Origin: CAIKBL01 sp050247235
GTDB lineage: Bacteria; Pseudomonadota; Gammaproteobacteria; Ga0077536
Length of the DNA stretch: 64,000 nucleotides
Assembly: GCA_050247235.1 (NCBI GenBank)
Contig: JBFWUN010000002.1
Coordinates: forward strand, 1 to 64,000
Reading direction: 5' to 3'
Both the position numbers and the translations under genes were made by a program. Positions 7,732 to 15,839 of the stretch are shown piece after piece. The stretch's first letter is position 1, and each line of letters starts with the position of its first letter. The notes below the pieces were generated by a model that saw only the letters and a list, made by a program, of their open reading frames with translations, was not told the origin of the DNA and made no database searches.

Positions 7732-8597
7732 ACCACCTGCGGGCATTGTCTGGTATCGCGCTGCTGTTCTGCGCCGGACCGGCGGCAGCGCTCGATCTCG
7801 GCCGCATGGTGCAGGGTCTCGACGTGAACAAGGTCGTCGAGATCGGCTCGCGCCTCAACGCCAGCACCGTGGAAATGGCCGTGCCGGAAGAGATAGCGCT
7901 CGGCCGGGATCTCGCGGCACGCATCCTCGGTGCCGCGCCAGCGCTGCCTGATCCGGAGATCCAGGCCTACGTCAACCGGATCGGCCGCTGGTTGACCCTG
8001 CATACCGAGCGTCCGGAGCTGCCGTGGCATTTTGCGGTGGCCGCCACGGACACTGTCGGGGCATTCGCGACACCGGGTGGCAACGTCATCATCACGGCCG
8101 GACTGCTGCAACTGATGCGCGACGAAAATGAACTCGCGGGCGTGCTCGCGCACGAGATTTCACACGTGGTTCACCGTCACCACACCCAGGCGATCATGAA
8201 GCGCGCCCGGGCCGAGCTGGCCACCGACATCGCCACGGAACTTGCCCAGCAGTATGTCGCCAAGAACCCGCTCGTCACGCAGGCGCTGATGAGCACCGGC
8301 ATGAACCTCTACGCCAGCGGGCTCGATCAGCAGGACGAATTCGCGGCCGACCGTAACGGAATCATCATCGCCGCCCGGGCCGGGTACGATCCGCTGGGTC
8401 TCGTCTACCTGCTCACGACCCTGGACTCGGTCGGGGCGTCCGAGCCCCGCACGCAGCTGATGTTCTCGACGCATCCGCCGACGCGCGAACGAATCGATCG
8501 ACTCGCCGCCGTTGCGGACATGGTGCCGGCGACCGGCTCGTTGAGGGACACCCAGCGTTTTGCCACGCTGCAGGCGCGGCTGCTGGGGCCACGATGA
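7728..8597 (+). CDS. Periplasmic M48-family metalloprotease (BepA/LoiP-like)
   Basis: A 289-residue secreted zinc protease. A signal peptide (1-21, ending AAA) is followed by the M48 catalytic domain: HEISHVVHRH at 142-151 with catalytic Glu143, and DEFAADRNG providing the third zinc ligand. It lacks the C-terminal TPR repeats of full BepA, so it is nearer to the short periplasmic or outer-membrane M48C proteases. It probably handles misfolded envelope proteins. Coupled by overlaps to the SH3-like gene before it and the thioesterase after it. Confidence 0.85.
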   Translation: MNHLRALSGIALLFCAGPAAALDLGRMVQGLDVNKVVEIGSRLNASTVEMAVPEEIALGRDLAARILGAAPALPDPEIQAYVNRIGRWLTLHTERPELPWHFAVAATDTVGAFATPGGNVIITAGLLQLMRDENELAGVLAHEISHVVHRHHTQAIMKRARAELATDIATELAQQYVAKNPLVTQALMSTGMNLYASGLDQQDEFAADRNGIIIAARAGYDPLGLVYLLTTLDSVGASEPRTQLMFSTHPPTRERIDRLAAVADMVPATGSLRDTQRFATLQARLLGPR

Positions 8598-9073
8598 ACA
8601 CGCCGCAGCCGCGCACGTTCGACGTTTCCGTGCCCGATTCCTGGCTCGACTACAACAACCACATGAACGTCGCGTATTACTCGCTTGCCTTCGACGAGGC
8701 GGGCGAGGAATTCGTGAAGTGCTTCGGGATGGGTGCCGAGTACACGGCGCGCACGCGGAATTCCTGGATGGTGCTGGAAGCCCATCTCACGTACCAGCGG
8801 GAAGCACGACTCGGTGACCGGCTGCGCATCGAGACGCGCGTCGTGGATTTCAGCCCCAAGCTCGCTCACCTCTACCAGGAGATGTACCGGGCTGACGCGC
8901 TGCTCTCCACGCAGGAGCAGCTGGTCCTGCACGTGAGCCTGGAGAGCCGGCGGTCTGCGCCGTTTCCATCCGACATCCTGGCGGCGCTGGGCTCGCTCCA
9001 TGCGGAGCAGCGCAACTTGCCGCGGCCGGCAGGCATCGGCCGCCGGATCGCGATCCGACGCACCGAGTCCTGA
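8594..9073 (+). CDS. Hotdog-fold acyl-CoA thioesterase (4HBT type)
   Basis: A 159-residue protein with a single hotdog fold. The opening SWLDYNNHMNVAYYSLAFDEA matches the helix and catalytic loop (D..NHMNN type) of 4-hydroxybenzoyl-CoA thioesterase and betainyl/carnitinyl-CoA thioesterase relatives. The ATG overlaps the stop of the M48 gene by 4 bp. It probably hydrolyses an acyl-CoA ester in the cytosol; the substrate is unknown. The dehydrogenase that follows suggests fatty or branched acid metabolism, but that is only context. Confidence 0.78.
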   Translation: MNTPQPRTFDVSVPDSWLDYNNHMNVAYYSLAFDEAGEEFVKCFGMGAEYTARTRNSWMVLEAHLTYQREARLGDRLRIETRVVDFSPKLAHLYQEMYRADALLSTQEQLVLHVSLESRRSAPFPSDILAALGSLHAEQRNLPRPAGIGRRIAIRRTES

Positions 9074-9086
9074 CCTGGAGGGTCCC

Positions 9087-9905
9087 ATGAGCGAGTTCGA
9101 AGGTCGCGTTGCCGTCGTCACCGGCGCCGGATCCGGAATCGGTGCGGCACTCGCCGTGGGACTGGCGCGCAACGGTGCGCGCGTGGTGTGCGCCGACCTG
9201 GACCAGGCGTCGGCGGAACGGATGGTTGCAGCGATCTCGAGCGCAGGCGGACGCGCCGAGGCAGTCGCCGTGGATGTCACCGATGCGGCGATGGTCGCTG
9301 AATTGGTCGCCCGGACGGTGAGCGCCCACGGTCGCCTCGACTACATGTTCAACAATGCGGGAATATCGATCGCGGGCGAGGCCCGGGATATCTCGCTCGA
9401 ACACTGGCGGCGCGTACTCGACGTGAACCTGATGGGCGTGGTGTACGGCTGCGACGCGGCCTACAAGCAGATGGTGTCGCAGGGCGGCGGGCACATCGTC
9501 AACATCGCGTCGCTCGCCGGGCTGATTCCGTTTCCGACCAATGTGCCCTACGCGACGACCAAGCACGCGGTGGTCGGTCTTTCGTTGTCGCTGCGCGCCG
9601 AGGGTGAGGATCTCGGGGTCCGCGTCAGTGCGGTGTGTCCCGGTTTCGTGCAGACCGGTATCTTCGAAGCCACCCCGTTCATCAACGTCGACCGGGAACG
9701 CGCAATGCGTGACATCCCGTTCACGCCGCTGCCGAGCGACATCGCCGCCACCGCCATCCTGCGCGGCGTTACGCGCAATCAGGCACTGATCGTGTTTCCG
9801 GGCTATGCGCGTTTCGTGTGGGCACTGCACCGGATTCGCGCCAGCTGGTTGAATCCGTTCCACCGCCGCACGATCCGGGAAATGCGCAAGCACCGACTGG
9901 GCTGA
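9087..9905 (+). CDS. Short-chain dehydrogenase/reductase
   Basis: A 272-residue classical SDR. The cofactor motif TGAGSGIG is at 12-19, NNAG at 89-92, the catalytic Ser142, Tyr155 and Lys159 (YATTK) are all present, and Asp37 after strand two suggests NAD(H) preference. The start has GGAGGG five bases upstream; an upstream in-frame extension into the thioesterase gene was rejected. The C-terminal about 40 residues after the fold are basic and aromatic (FVWALHRIRASW) and may touch membrane. Substrate unknown. Confidence 0.88.
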   Translation: MSEFEGRVAVVTGAGSGIGAALAVGLARNGARVVCADLDQASAERMVAAISSAGGRAEAVAVDVTDAAMVAELVARTVSAHGRLDYMFNNAGISIAGEARDISLEHWRRVLDVNLMGVVYGCDAAYKQMVSQGGGHIVNIASLAGLIPFPTNVPYATTKHAVVGLSLSLRAEGEDLGVRVSAVCPGFVQTGIFEATPFINVDRERAMRDIPFTPLPSDIAATAILRGVTRNQALIVFPGYARFVWALHRIRASWLNPFHRRTIREMRKHRLG

Positions 9906-10019
9906 ACCGGCGGCCGCGCGTCCGGCAGCATCGCCGACGAACGATTCGAGGCTGTCGCGGAATTCCAGGTGGCCCCTTAGAATCGGTGCCATTACAAGCA
10001 AGCGCCCGAGGATCCCGGC

Positions 10020-10385
10020 ATGCAGTTTTCCGCGGAACGACATGCGAACGTCGTGGTCCTGAAGCCGGCGGGCCGCATCGATCACCAGTCGGCCGCCGCG
10101 TTCGGCGATGCGATCGAGCCCTACCTGTTGCACTGTCACGGTGATGGCGACCGCCTGCTGTTCGACCTGTCGGCGCTCGATTACATCAGCAGTGCCGGGC
10201 TCCGCGTGCTGATGATTGCGAGCAAGCGGACCCGCCCGGTCGGTGGCGCGATCGCGGTCGCGGAACCTTCACCGGTGGTCCGCGAGGTGCTCGAGATCAC
10301 CCGCTTCGACCTGGTCTTCCCGGTGCACGACTCGGTGGCGGCCGGAGTGCACGCGCTCGCGGACGTTACCACACCGGGGGAGTGA
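10020..10385 (+). CDS. Anti-sigma factor antagonist, STAS domain
   Basis: A 121-residue single STAS domain. The phosphorylation loop is LDYISSAGLRVL, with Ser57/Ser58 as the likely target of an RsbW-type kinase. First gene of a three-gene unit (the metallo-hydrolase starts 3 bp after its stop). In partner switches the unphosphorylated STAS protein binds the kinase and frees its target; the PP2C phosphatase two genes downstream and the HATPase kinase at 14606 are its expected partners. Confidence 0.88.
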   Translation: MQFSAERHANVVVLKPAGRIDHQSAAAFGDAIEPYLLHCHGDGDRLLFDLSALDYISSAGLRVLMIASKRTRPVGGAIAVAEPSPVVREVLEITRFDLVFPVHDSVAAGVHALADVTTPGE

Positions 10386-10388
10386 CCG

Positions 10389-11366
10389 ATGCGCGTGCGT
10401 TTCTGGGGTACCCGCGGCTCGCTGCCGGTCGCGCTCACCGCGGAGGACGTCTCGCGCAAGGTTGCGCACGCGCTGCTCGCGGCGGATGGGCGACGGTTCG
10501 ATTCCCTGCACGATGCGCAGACGTTCGCCGAGGGACTTCCGTTCCACCTCGCCCGGACCTACGGCGGTCATTCGAGCTGCGTTCAGATCGTCACCGAAGT
10601 CACGACTCGGGAGCCTCCCGAGTATGTGTTGTGCGATCTCGGCAGCGGGGTGCGCCCGTTCGGCAACGCGGTGATCGCGCGGCACGGTGCCCGGTGCCCG
10701 CTTACGTTCCACGTGTTCATGTCGCATCTGCACTGGGACCACCTGATGGGCTTTCCGCTGTTCACTCCCGCATACATCCCCGGGAACCGCATCCGGATCT
10801 ATGGCTGTCACGCGGAGCTTGAACAGGCGTTCCGTCGACAGCACGGCGCACCGTCGTTTCCGGTCGAGTTCGATCAGCTCGGCGCGACGATCGAGTTCGT
10901 GCAGCTCGCACCCGATATCCCGCACCAGGTCGCGGGGATGCAAGTCACGGCGCTGTCGCAGCTGCACGCCGGGGATTCCTACGGCTATCGCTTCGACTAT
11001 GACGGACGCAGCGTGGTGTACTCGACAGACTCCGAACACAAGCTCGACGACTACCGGGTCACCGAGCAGTTCGTTGCCTTCATCCGCGACGCCGATCTCG
11101 TCATCTTCGATGCGATGTATTCGCTCGCGGAGGCCGTCTCGATAAAGGAAGACTGGGGCCATTCCAGTAACGTGACCGGGGTCGAACTGTGCCAGCTCGC
11201 CGGCGCCCGGCGACTCGCGCTGTTTCATCACGAGCCTGTCCACGACGATGAACGCATTGCGACCATCGACGCGGAGACGCGCCGCTTCGAGGAGATCACG
11301 CGAGATGGCAGGCCACCGCTGCAGGTTGTGACGGCCTACGACGGTCTCGAGATCGATCTGGCGTGA
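10389..11366 (+). CDS. Metallo-beta-lactamase-fold hydrolase (PhnP/phosphodiesterase-like)
   Basis: A 325-residue enzyme starting MRVRFWGTRGSLP, a typical opening of this COG1235-like group. The metal-binding motif HLHWDH is at 113-118, with later ligands in STDSEH and FHHE. A roughly 50-residue insertion follows the first strand. Relatives are cyclic nucleotide or phosphodiester hydrolases; whether this one cuts a second messenger is unknown, but its position between a STAS antagonist and a CHASE2-phosphatase suggests a signalling role. Its stop overlaps the next gene start (GTGA). Confidence 0.8.
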   Translation: MRVRFWGTRGSLPVALTAEDVSRKVAHALLAADGRRFDSLHDAQTFAEGLPFHLARTYGGHSSCVQIVTEVTTREPPEYVLCDLGSGVRPFGNAVIARHGARCPLTFHVFMSHLHWDHLMGFPLFTPAYIPGNRIRIYGCHAELEQAFRRQHGAPSFPVEFDQLGATIEFVQLAPDIPHQVAGMQVTALSQLHAGDSYGYRFDYDGRSVVYSTDSEHKLDDYRVTEQFVAFIRDADLVIFDAMYSLAEAVSIKEDWGHSSNVTGVELCQLAGARRLALFHHEPVHDDERIATIDAETRRFEEITRDGRPPLQVVTAYDGLEIDLA

Positions 11367-13462
11367 CGGTGGAGGATCCCGGCCCATCACGCCCGCGTTC
11401 GAGTGCCCTGCGTCGCGGCGCGGTGATGCTCGCGCTGACACTCGGCGTGACGGCCTTCACCGATCCCGGAATCGAGACCGGTCTGCGTGTGGCATGGTTC
11501 GATTCCTGCCAGCGGCTGCTGCCGCGCGAGCGCACCGGGGACCCGGTGGTGATCGTCGAGATCGACGAGAAGAGCCTCACGCAGCTCGGCCAGTGGCCCT
11601 GGCCGCGAACCCGGCTCGCCGGCCTCATCGATGCCATCGCCGAGGCAGCGCCGGCGGTCATCGCCGTCGATGCCCTGTTTCCGGAACCCGATCGCTATTC
11701 TCCGAACATACTCTCGCTGCAGCTCGGACTCGCGCCCGCGGAGACCACGCGACTCGTCGAAACGATCCCGGACTCGGACGCCAGGTTCGCCCGCGCAGTA
11801 GCCGATGCGCCGGTAGTGCTGGGATTCGCCGGCGTCGCGGAGGATACCGTCGTCGTGCCGTCGATCCCGTCGCCGCCCATCGTCCAGCACGGCGGCGACG
11901 CGCGCGCGTTCGTGCGCCGCTATCCGGCGCTGCTCGGCAACCTGCCGACGCTCGATGCCGCGGCTCGCGGCCATGGCGCGCTGAACGCCGAACCGGAGCG
12001 CGGCATCGTGCGGCGCATCCCGACCCTCGTCGGCAGTGAAGCAGGACATCTGCTGCCCGGTCTCGCGGTCGAAGTGCTGCGCGCGCTCGCGGTCGGATCC
12101 CCGCTCGAAGTGTGGCTCGACGCGGACGGGATGCGCCGGCTGCGCGTCGCCGATATTGATATCGACACCGAACCCGATGGCTCATGGTGGCTGCACTTCT
12201 CACGCTGGGAGGAACGCCCGGCCTACTCGGCGGCCGATATCCTGCGCGGCAACTTCGATCCCGGGCACCTGCGCGGTCGCATCGTACTCGTCGGGTACAC
12301 GGCGCTCGGCCTCCGCGACACGATCACCACCCCGCTTGGACGCATGCCGGGCGTGGAAGCCCACGCGGAGGCGATCGAGAACGCACTTGCCGCACGTCTG
12401 CTGGTGCGCGACCGGGCCGTGTCGCTGATGGAAGCGGGATTGCTGGGAGCACTTGGCTTGCTCGCGATCGCGCTGCTGGCCCGCGCGTCGCCGCGGCGCG
12501 CTTCTTTGACATGGCTCGCGGCCTGCGGTGCAGTGGTCGGGTTCGGGGTATTCGCGTTTCAGGCATGGGGGTGGCTGATCGACGTGGCGACACCGCTGGT
12601 CGGTGCCGCCGCGGTATTCGGCGTCACGCTCGCGGGCGCCCTCAGCGATGCCCAGGCGCAACGCCGCGTCCTGCACCGCGAACTCGCGGTCACGCGCGAA
12701 GCGCAGGCGCGGCTGCAGGGCGAACTCGACGCGGCACGGCGCATTCAGCTCGGGATGTTGCCGGATCCGTCGGGCGCGGCGCCCGATCCCCGGGTGGATC
12801 TCGCGGGCGCAATGGTATCGGCGAAGACGGTGGGGGGTGACCTTTACGATTTCTTTCCGCTCGATGCAGATCGCCTGTTCCTGCTCATCGGTGACGTGTC
12901 CGGCAAGGGTCTGCCCGGGGCGCTGTTCATGGCGCTTGCGAAAGCGCAGTTCCGCGGCGCCGCGTGGCGGGCAGACGGCGATCCGGGCGAGACCTTGACC
13001 GCCGCCAACCGGGCGCTCGCGGCGGATAACCCGGAGTTCCTGTTCATCACGGTGTTCGCGGCGGAACTCCACCTCGCGAGCGGCCGCCTGCGCTGGTCGA
13101 ACGCGGGACACGACAGCCCCTTCGTGCGCGTCGACGGGCGTGTCACCGCGCCGTTCCACGCGGCCGGCCCCCCGCTCTGCGCGATCGATGACTACGCGTA
13201 CGCGACTTCCGTTGCAGCGCTGCCCGCCGCGGGCCTGCTGTGCCTGTTCACGGATGGCGTGACGGAAGCGCACGACGCGCAGAACGCGCTCTTCGGCGCA
13301 CCGCGTCTCGACGCGTGCCTGCATGAAACCGCCGCCGGGGACTCGGCGCGCAAGGTCCTGCAGCGCATCGAACGAGCGGTCGCCGCGTTCGTCGGCGCCA
13401 CCGAACAGCACGATGACATCACGCTGCTGTGCGTGCGGCGCGTCGATGCAGGGATGACGTGA
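11363..13462 (+). CDS. CHASE2 sensor fused to PP2C/SpoIIE serine phosphatase
   Basis: A 699-residue receptor with a GTG start. A first membrane segment lies near 20-34, then an extracytoplasmic CHASE2 domain (about 40-345) with the signature DEKSLTQLGQWPWPR. Three more membrane segments (about 350-430) lead to a short coiled coil and a PP2C-like SpoIIE domain (about 470-695), with GGDLYDFF, GDVSGKGLPGALFM, SNAGHD and LFTDGVTEAH carrying the metal-binding aspartates. CHASE2 is more often joined to adenylate cyclases; here the output is a phosphatase, expected to dephosphorylate the STAS protein. Confidence 0.9.
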   Translation: MTVEDPGPSRPRSSALRRGAVMLALTLGVTAFTDPGIETGLRVAWFDSCQRLLPRERTGDPVVIVEIDEKSLTQLGQWPWPRTRLAGLIDAIAEAAPAVIAVDALFPEPDRYSPNILSLQLGLAPAETTRLVETIPDSDARFARAVADAPVVLGFAGVAEDTVVVPSIPSPPIVQHGGDARAFVRRYPALLGNLPTLDAAARGHGALNAEPERGIVRRIPTLVGSEAGHLLPGLAVEVLRALAVGSPLEVWLDADGMRRLRVADIDIDTEPDGSWWLHFSRWEERPAYSAADILRGNFDPGHLRGRIVLVGYTALGLRDTITTPLGRMPGVEAHAEAIENALAARLLVRDRAVSLMEAGLLGALGLLAIALLARASPRRASLTWLAACGAVVGFGVFAFQAWGWLIDVATPLVGAAAVFGVTLAGALSDAQAQRRVLHRELAVTREAQARLQGELDAARRIQLGMLPDPSGAAPDPRVDLAGAMVSAKTVGGDLYDFFPLDADRLFLLIGDVSGKGLPGALFMALAKAQFRGAAWRADGDPGETLTAANRALAADNPEFLFITVFAAELHLASGRLRWSNAGHDSPFVRVDGRVTAPFHAAGPPLCAIDDYAYATSVAALPAAGLLCLFTDGVTEAHDAQNALFGAPRLDACLHETAAGDSARKVLQRIERAVAAFVGATEQHDDITLLCVRRVDAGMT

Positions 13463-13469
13463 CGCGCGT

Positions 13470-14087
13470 TCAGCGCACGATCAGTTCAACCCGCCGATTG
13501 CGCGGCTCATGGACTTCATCCGGCGTGGGCACCGCGAGTTCCCGCTCGCCGCGCCCGGTGGCCTTGATACGCCCGGCCGCCCCGCCCAGCTCGATCAGCC
13601 GGGCGCGCACGGACTCCGCGCGGCGCACTGAGAGCGTGTCGTTGAACGACGATTCGCCGGCGGTATCGGTGTGACCGATCACGACGATGTCCGCGACGGG
13701 TCGGCCCGCGATCTCGAGCAGGATCGCGCGTGCCGTGGTTTCGGAATCCGCGGCAAGCTGCTCGGTGCCGCTTTCGAAGTACAACGTGTGTGCGACGGGA
13801 CGCGGTGGCAGCGCGGACAGCACGGTCCCGAACTCGCGGCGGATCGCGGCGGCATCACCCGTGCCGCGCGCAACGTTGCCTGCGCTGGATACGGACGCCG
13901 TTCCGTACGCCTGGTCCAGCACGGTGCTCCCGGCGCCTGCGGTGACCGCGAGCCGTCCCGTCCTGCCGTCCGCACCCGGCAGCAGGACCACGCGATCGCG
14001 CGGGACTTCGGGTGGCGTGCTGGCACAGCCGGCCAGCAGGACGATGGCGACGGTGGCGGCGACCGCGCGGAACAGGCCCGGGCTCAT
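13470..14087 (-). CDS. OmpA-family peptidoglycan-binding lipoprotein
   Basis: A 205-residue protein with a lipoprotein signal (VLLAGC, lipid Cys21). The N-terminal half (about 25-95) is of no known family. The C-terminal OmpA-like domain (about 98-205) has VIGHTDTAGESSFNDTLSVRRAESV and ends in NRRVELIVR, with the conserved Asp and Arg that hold diaminopimelate. It tethers the outer membrane to peptidoglycan. Its start overlaps the FecR gene stop by 4 bp, and it converges on the CHASE2-phosphatase gene, 7 bp away. Confidence 0.85.
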   Translation of the reverse strand: MSPGLFRAVAATVAIVLLAGCASTPPEVPRDRVVLLPGADGRTGRLAVTAGAGSTVLDQAYGTASVSSAGNVARGTGDAAAIRREFGTVLSALPPRPVAHTLYFESGTEQLAADSETTARAILLEIAGRPVADIVVIGHTDTAGESSFNDTLSVRRAESVRARLIELGGAAGRIKATGRGERELAVPTPDEVHEPRNRRVELIVR

Positions 14088-14533
14088 GGTGCGGCGGAGA
14101 CTTCGACGAGGAACTCGGTGCCGCGCACGCCCAGGATCGAGGACGGGGTCCGTACCTTCATCGCGTCCTGCTTGTGCTTGGCAATCTTGCCGGACACGAC
14201 TGCCAGTCGCCCGCGCGTCAGGGTGGTCTCGAACGCCCCGTCGTGGGTCGTCGAGTCGAACCGGAACTGGCCGATCGACAGGCGGCTGCCCGGTCCGAGC
14301 GACAGCAGCGCGTTGTCCTCGAACGTGATGCCGACGACGCCGTCAGGACCGGTCACGATGACGTCGGTGACCTGTACCGGCAGACCGAGTTCGGCCGTGA
14401 GCACGGCGGCGCCACGTTCGATCGAGACATCGCCCTGGACGGTCTTGATCACACCTGCTTCGGCCGCGGGTGCCGCCGAAGGCGCGATCAGCACGCTGGC
14501 CACAAGGCCGATGAGCCAACTCTTTCTGTACAT
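14084..14533 (-). CDS. Secreted FecR-domain protein
   Basis: A 149-residue exported protein. The start MYRKSWLIG follows GGGAG at a good distance and gives a clear signal peptide (about 1-24). The remainder is a FecR domain: GDVSIERG, VIVTGPDGVVGITFEDNALLSLGP and RTPSSILGVRGTEFLVEV. There is no transmembrane helix or sigma-interacting tail as in true FecR anti-sigma factors, so it is a free periplasmic version. Such proteins often sit beside CHASE2 receptors, which supports a role as ligand or partner of the CHASE2 domain (inference). Confidence 0.85.
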   Translation of the reverse strand: MYRKSWLIGLVASVLIAPSAAPAAEAGVIKTVQGDVSIERGAAVLTAELGLPVQVTDVIVTGPDGVVGITFEDNALLSLGPGSRLSIGQFRFDSTTHDGAFETTLTRGRLAVVSGKIAKHKQDAMKVRTPSSILGVRGTEFLVEVSAAP

Positions 14534-14566
14534 GTGCCGCTCCCGGGCGCCGGCATGGCGCCCCCC

Positions 14567-14572
14567 TATAAT
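14567..14572 (+). promoter_or_regulatory. Perfect -10 box (TATAAT) before the RsbW-like kinase gene
   Basis: TATAAT lies 34 bp upstream of the GTG start in the FecR/kinase divergent gap. No good -35 box precedes it, so it may need an activator. Confidence 0.4.
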
Positions 14573-14605
14573 AGCGGCACCACTCGACGGTTGAAGGGCG
14601 CGCCG

Positions 14606-15025
14606 GTGCACCTCGAACGATTCTCCCTGAGTGCCGATGAGGCCGCCCTCCCGGGACTGCTCGACACCATCGCGCGCATCGTCGAGCAGTGGGGACTGGC
14701 CCCGGAACTCGGTTTCAGGCTAGCGACCGTGCTCGAGGAACTGTTCCTGAACACGGTCCATCACGGGATCGGCGACCGTGGCGATGCGCGCGTGCACCTT
14801 AGCCTGTCGCGCGCGGCCGGCGATCTCGCGGTGGTCTACGAAGACGACGGCATCCCGTACGATCCGTTCCGTGCCGCGGATCGCCGCGTGCTGGACGAAC
14901 CGGCCGACGGACGTCGCGTCGGCGGACTCGGCGTACTGCTCGTCGAGGGCCTCGCCGCGCGCGCCCGCTACGATCGCGTAGGAAACACCAACCGCATCGA
15001 GCTCAGCTTCCTGTGCCCGCGATGA
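14606..15025 (+). CDS. RsbW-like serine kinase / anti-sigma regulatory factor
   Basis: A 139-residue HATPase_c_2 protein. The N-box is LATVLEELFLNTVHHG, the G1 box is YEDDGIPYDPF, and GGLGVLLVEG is the G2 glycine-rich lid. A GTG at 14606 with AAGGG upstream was chosen; TTG at 14591 is an alternative. It is divergent from FecR. Expected to phosphorylate the STAS protein at 10020 and to hold an unidentified target protein. Its last 23 bases overlap the DUF455 gene on the other strand. Confidence 0.85.
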   Translation: MHLERFSLSADEAALPGLLDTIARIVEQWGLAPELGFRLATVLEELFLNTVHHGIGDRGDARVHLSLSRAAGDLAVVYEDDGIPYDPFRAADRRVLDEPADGRRVGGLGVLLVEGLAARARYDRVGNTNRIELSFLCPR

Positions 15026-15839
15026 GCCGGTCGAGCGCCTGTTCGTCGAATCCCGCGCGCCGACGCGCGTCGAGGTTGAAGGGGGGCTGGGGCCACTTGA
15101 CGCCGTGCTCGACGCACAGGGCGCGGAACGTGTCCTCCGGCGCGAGCCCGCGGTCGGCACAGAAGCGTGTGAACCAGCGGTTGCCAATCGCGACGTGACC
15201 GATTTCATCGCGGAGGAGCACGTCCAGGATCGCCGCCGACTCCGGATCGCCCACGCGCTCCAGCCGTGCCTGCAGTCCGGGCGTCACGTCGAGACCGCGC
15301 GCTTCGAGGACTCTCGGCACCAGCGCCATCCGTGCGAGCACGTCATGCCGCGTCTTGTACGCCGCCTCCCACAGGCCATCGTGCGCCGCGAAGTCGCCGT
15401 AGCGGTGCCCGAGATCGGCGAGCCGCATGATCAGCAACGTGAAATGCCGCGCCTCTTCCTCGGCCACCTGCAGCCAGTCGAGATAGAACGTCTCGGGCAG
15501 CCCGGCAAACCGCACGATCGCATCGAGCGCGAGATTCACGGCGTTGAACTCGATGTGGCAGAGTGCGTGCAACAGCGCGGCACGCCCGGCCGGCGTACCG
15601 AGGCCGCGCTTGGGCACGCGCGCGGGATGCACGAGCTGCGGACGCACCGGGCGTCCCGGCTGGTCGGGTGCAACGCCGATCCACGCCGGCGTGATCAGCC
15701 TTGCCTTGCCGGACGATTCGACGCGCAACGCGGCAGCCATGCGGCACTTGCGGGCGGGATCGCTCTCGGCGAGCACCATCGCCGCGGCGCGGCGCAGCTC
15801 CGGCGGCAGGTCCGGAATCGAAGGCAGCATGCCGGTCAT
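15003..15839 (-). CDS. DUF455 ferritin-like protein
   Basis: A 278-residue protein of the DUF455 family, a four-helix ferritin-like fold. Probable metal ligands are spread over helices: CHIEFNAVNLALD, VAEEEARHF and RDEIGHVAIG, which give the paired ExxH pattern of diiron proteins. Families with this fold include MiaE-type hydroxylases, but no function is established for DUF455. It ends 3' of the kinase gene with a 23-bp antisense overlap, and starts one base after the next minus-strand gene ends. Confidence 0.82.
   Translation of the reverse strand: MTGMLPSIPDLPPELRRAAAMVLAESDPARKCRMAAALRVESSGKARLITPAWIGVAPDQPGRPVRPQLVHPARVPKRGLGTPAGRAALLHALCHIEFNAVNLALDAIVRFAGLPETFYLDWLQVAEEEARHFTLLIMRLADLGHRYGDFAAHDGLWEAAYKTRHDVLARMALVPRVLEARGLDVTPGLQARLERVGDPESAAILDVLLRDEIGHVAIGNRWFTRFCADRGLAPEDTFRALCVEHGVKWPQPPFNLDARRRAGFDEQALDRLIAGTGS

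Noticed and set aside
13470..14533. FecR/FecI iron-uptake regulatory system
   Set aside because: No ECF sigma factor and no TonB receptor; this FecR protein is a free secreted form without a membrane helix.
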